Source of the DNA: Istiophorus platypterus
Taxonomy: Eukaryota > Chordata > Actinopteri > Istiophoriformes > Istiophoridae
Assembly: GCA_016859345.1 (NCBI GenBank)
Contig: CM029129.1
Coordinates: forward strand, 13,450,866-13,514,865
Direction: 5' to 3'
DNA: 64,000 bases
In this document: positions 61,546-64,000 of the stretch, piece after piece
How positions within the stretch are numbered: position 1 is the first letter of the stretch
Layout: the number at the start of each line of letters is the position of its first letter
Position numbers and translations under genes: made by a program
The notes under the pieces: model-generated
Databases searched by the model: none
Told to the model about the DNA's origin: nothing
The model's input: the letters and a program-made list of their open reading frames with translations, nothing else

Positions 61546-62414
61546 AAAATGACGAGTGAGAAGATGTTCACCATGAAAACACAAGTGTTAATGAAATAAT
61601 GCACTGATGGCACCAATCTGTCAGAGCCTCCAGCAGGCAGCCTGCCAGAATAAACTGACTTGATCACCATTACATATTAGCGCTTCAGACTCGCTGGGAA
61701 CTTCACAATGATACAGTTGTTCTGTTTCTTCAAATACAGTGGGAGTCCTTGTACAAGTAAACTATGAACTCATCCTGCATTAGTGCTGTATTTACTGGGA
61801 GCTATTAGGGAAGTCCCATTTATGCATCTGATTTTATACAGTAAGTACTTTTTTCTTCATTATAATAGAATAAAACCAAATCAACACATGGTAAACGAAA
61901 ACACTAGCTTCTCTCAACCTGCTAATAAGTAAGAAACTCTATGATTCTCTGAGCAGCTGACAAGAGCTTTTTCTGTGTTTCTTGGTGAAAAGGGTCATTT
62001 AAAGGCAACATGAGGACAGTTTTTCATTAATTACCTTATCCTTCTATTTCTGAGTCAATAACTGGTAAAACTGTAAAATAAAAAGGGTTGTGCTGCAATC
62101 CAAAGAATTAATTTTACTGCAAACTGTACAAAAAGTTTTACGTACAGGCTACAGTGACTTGATTTGTAAATGACCCCCCCCAAAAATGCTCTTTTTTAAA
62201 TCTTCAAACCTTAATTTTTGAGCTTACACAAGAGTCTTTCACCGAGTTAAACACAGACATTAGAGAATGTTCTCAACCCAGAAACACAACAAAGCTTTCA
62301 GCTTAAAAAAGACACACTGTGAAGTTTTTGACCACCAGTATCTCTATGGCTCAATAAATTAACACCGGGGTCCCAATTTTTCTTTTTTCTCATGCACACG
62401 CCTAAGATGAACAT

Positions 62415-62416
<2 letters not shown>

Positions 62417-62464
<48 letters not shown>
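62417..62464. repeat. (AC)n microsatellite
   Basis: A pure AC array of about 48 bp in the sequence upstream of the jade2 ATG exon. Confidence 0.97.
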
Positions 62465-62467
<3 letters not shown>

Positions 62468-64000
62468 AGATATGTGTCATCAAAAGGCATGGAAGAAGAA
62501 GAAGAAGACAATTAGCAAGCAAACATGGAGGTAAACAGAGCAGGATTTAAAATGTATTTAAATAGCTGCTTTGCAAACGTGTAAATAACAAAGGAAATGC
62601 ACCTGTTAGAACTCAAGGATACAAACAGTGCATTTCGGTGAAAAACACTGTAATTTTAACTTTGTTTACATGAACACTCGGTAACACCAGCAACATCCCA
62701 CAATATTTCAGGCAGAGAGCATCTACTGAATGGATTCTCACATGTTTACAACTGAGACTCAGTCAGGGAGCAACATCCCTAAGACAGAAGGAGCCCAAGG
62801 AACATTGGGAAGATGGACAAAGGTGAACAGTGATGCCTGATCTGACTTATATGGTACGGTAACTTCACAGCCACTTGGAAACACAAAACACCCTAATTCC
62901 TTGCTTAACCTACACTTAAATGGACCCTGTATGAGACCGTTTTTCCAAATGTGACAGCAAATTTGATGAGTTCAATCCACAAGTGTTGCACAGAGAAGGC
63001 AATTTCACTTTCAGTTCAACAAGTAACAACACTAGAAAGCTAGTTTTGATACAGAGCAGGAGTCTCAAACCAGAGATGGAGAGAAGGGAGGGAAAACTGG
63101 AACGAGAGGTAGAGAGCAGGGACGAGGGGTGGTTGCTGATGGGACATCTATTTAGCAAATAGATATCTACTGTATCTATCGTCTGATTCAGTCTGATTCC
63201 ACTTTGTGTCCAGAGAGAGAGGGGGGGTCAGACTAATAAACAAAAGGAGATGTTACAAGCAAAGAGCCGTCCAGGGAAGAGTCAGCAAAACAAAGGGGGG
63301 ACGTCAGAGAAAGAGGACAGTGTGTGTCAGAGAGTAAAAGGTCAGAAACAAACTGTAAAAAAAACAATTAAAAAATTCATTAGCTAATGGAAAAAGGTGT
63401 TTTAAAAACATTTATTAATCCACATTAGCCACAACAGATTTGCAAAGAGTAAGACAGTCTTCTTATTTGAAGAGAAAGTCAGATGCAGGAACAGAGGGAG
63501 AAATCAGACTGACAAATGAGGCCACAATTAATATCCCTTATTATTATGAGCAGCCATTTCACCCTGTTTTTGATGGATTCAGTAGAAGATTAATCAGCAC
63601 TTTCGAGTAAGAGAATGAGAAAACTGATTAGCAAACACATAACCAAGGGCTTAAAAAAAATAACTGATGGTCACCTTGTTAGTATAATGCTTTTTTATGA
63701 TTCATGAAATGAATCTTATTGAAAAAACACAAGGGTTTATTATAGAAGTACAACTCACAAGGATTAAAGTGAAAAGAAAAAAAAAATATCCATGATGCAA
63801 AAAAGGCAGCCTGAAGAAATGTTTAATCTCTTGCCCTGGTAGCTTGAGGAGCAAAGGAGGAAAATATAGTGTTGCCACTGAGAGAAAAAAAGGAGGCCAA
63901 GGGTCAAGAGAGCCTGAAAGAGAGAGAAATGAAGCAAAAGAGGCAGTGGCAGATAGAGTCAAGAAGTCAAAAGGAGGCTTTAGCGTACTGCTAGACTGAG

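Larger units (their letters stand above)
61466..64000 (-). other. Sequence upstream of the jade2 ATG exon (5' intron or 5' flank)
   Basis: The stretch begins at a splice acceptor, so it is most likely an intron that follows a non-coding first exon. I see no CpG-rich promoter and no convincing untranslated exon. It holds the G-rich tract next to the exon, a GA run at 61515-61544, a long AC array at 62417-62464 and a GAA run at 62489-62509. The rest is AT-rich unique-looking sequence with short purine-rich patches (63060-63130, 63210-63340). Confidence 0.6.

Noticed and set aside
61162..61599. Open frames rich in Thr/His or Val/Cys across the CA array
   Set aside because: Dinucleotide arrays lack stops in several frames. 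The only real coding here is the 64-nt jade2 exon on the minus strand. The same holds for the frames over CA/GT arrays at 1490-2078, 5233-5552, 28629-29115, 43130-43473, 45214-45558 and 57299-57653.

Overview
The window reads as intronic DNA from an animal, most likely a ray-finned (teleost) fish. The signs are three spliced protein-coding exons separated by introns of about 6.5 kb and 29 kb, dozens of long CA/GT and GA microsatellites, and decayed Tc1-like, hAT and Harbinger-like transposons plus tRNA-derived SINEs of the kinds common in teleosts. No bacterial features are present: no operons, no CRISPR array, no rRNA. No intact tRNA gene was seen.

One host gene is supported. It lies on the minus strand and encodes the N-terminus of a JADE-family protein, best matched to jade2 (PHF15). 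Its coding exons are 61465-61402 (starts at ATG, ends phase 1), 54914-54829 (phase 1 to phase 0) and 25389-25232 (phase 0 to phase 2). All three have canonical splice sites and join in frame to give the first 102 codons. The PHD-finger exons must lie beyond position 1, and any upstream non-coding exon or promoter lies in or beyond the last 2.5 kb, where I could not locate one. JADE proteins are scaffold subunits of the HBO1/KAT7 histone acetyltransferase complex.

Layout by decreasing coordinate (direction of jade2 transcription): 64000-61466, upstream intron or 5' flank ending in a C-rich splice acceptor; 61465-61402, first coding exon squeezed between a G-tract and long CA/TC repeats; 61401-54915, intron with a 1.36-kb Tc1-like element with matching terminal inverted repeats at 55756-57119; 54914-54829, second coding exon; 54828-25390, a very large intron with a hAT fossil cluster (49.2-52.3 kb), two related Harbinger-type short elements (36.4 and 41.6 kb), a SINE (27.4 kb) and a purine-only tandem duplication (35.0-35.5 kb); 25389-25232, third coding exon; 25231-1, partial intron with two Tc1 fragments, two SINE-like repeats, a CAGTCA-rich tract and several perfect hairpins.

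I found no new multi-gene system. The most interesting items are a hAT transposase fossil interrupted by a GT-AG intron that restores its reading frame exactly, the microsatellite-bounded first coding exon of jade2, the 201-bp duplicated polypurine block, the pair of Harbinger-like elements that both keep the same coding relic, and several perfect inverted repeats. All long open frames outside jade2 that I examined are either shadows of simple repeats or transposon debris.
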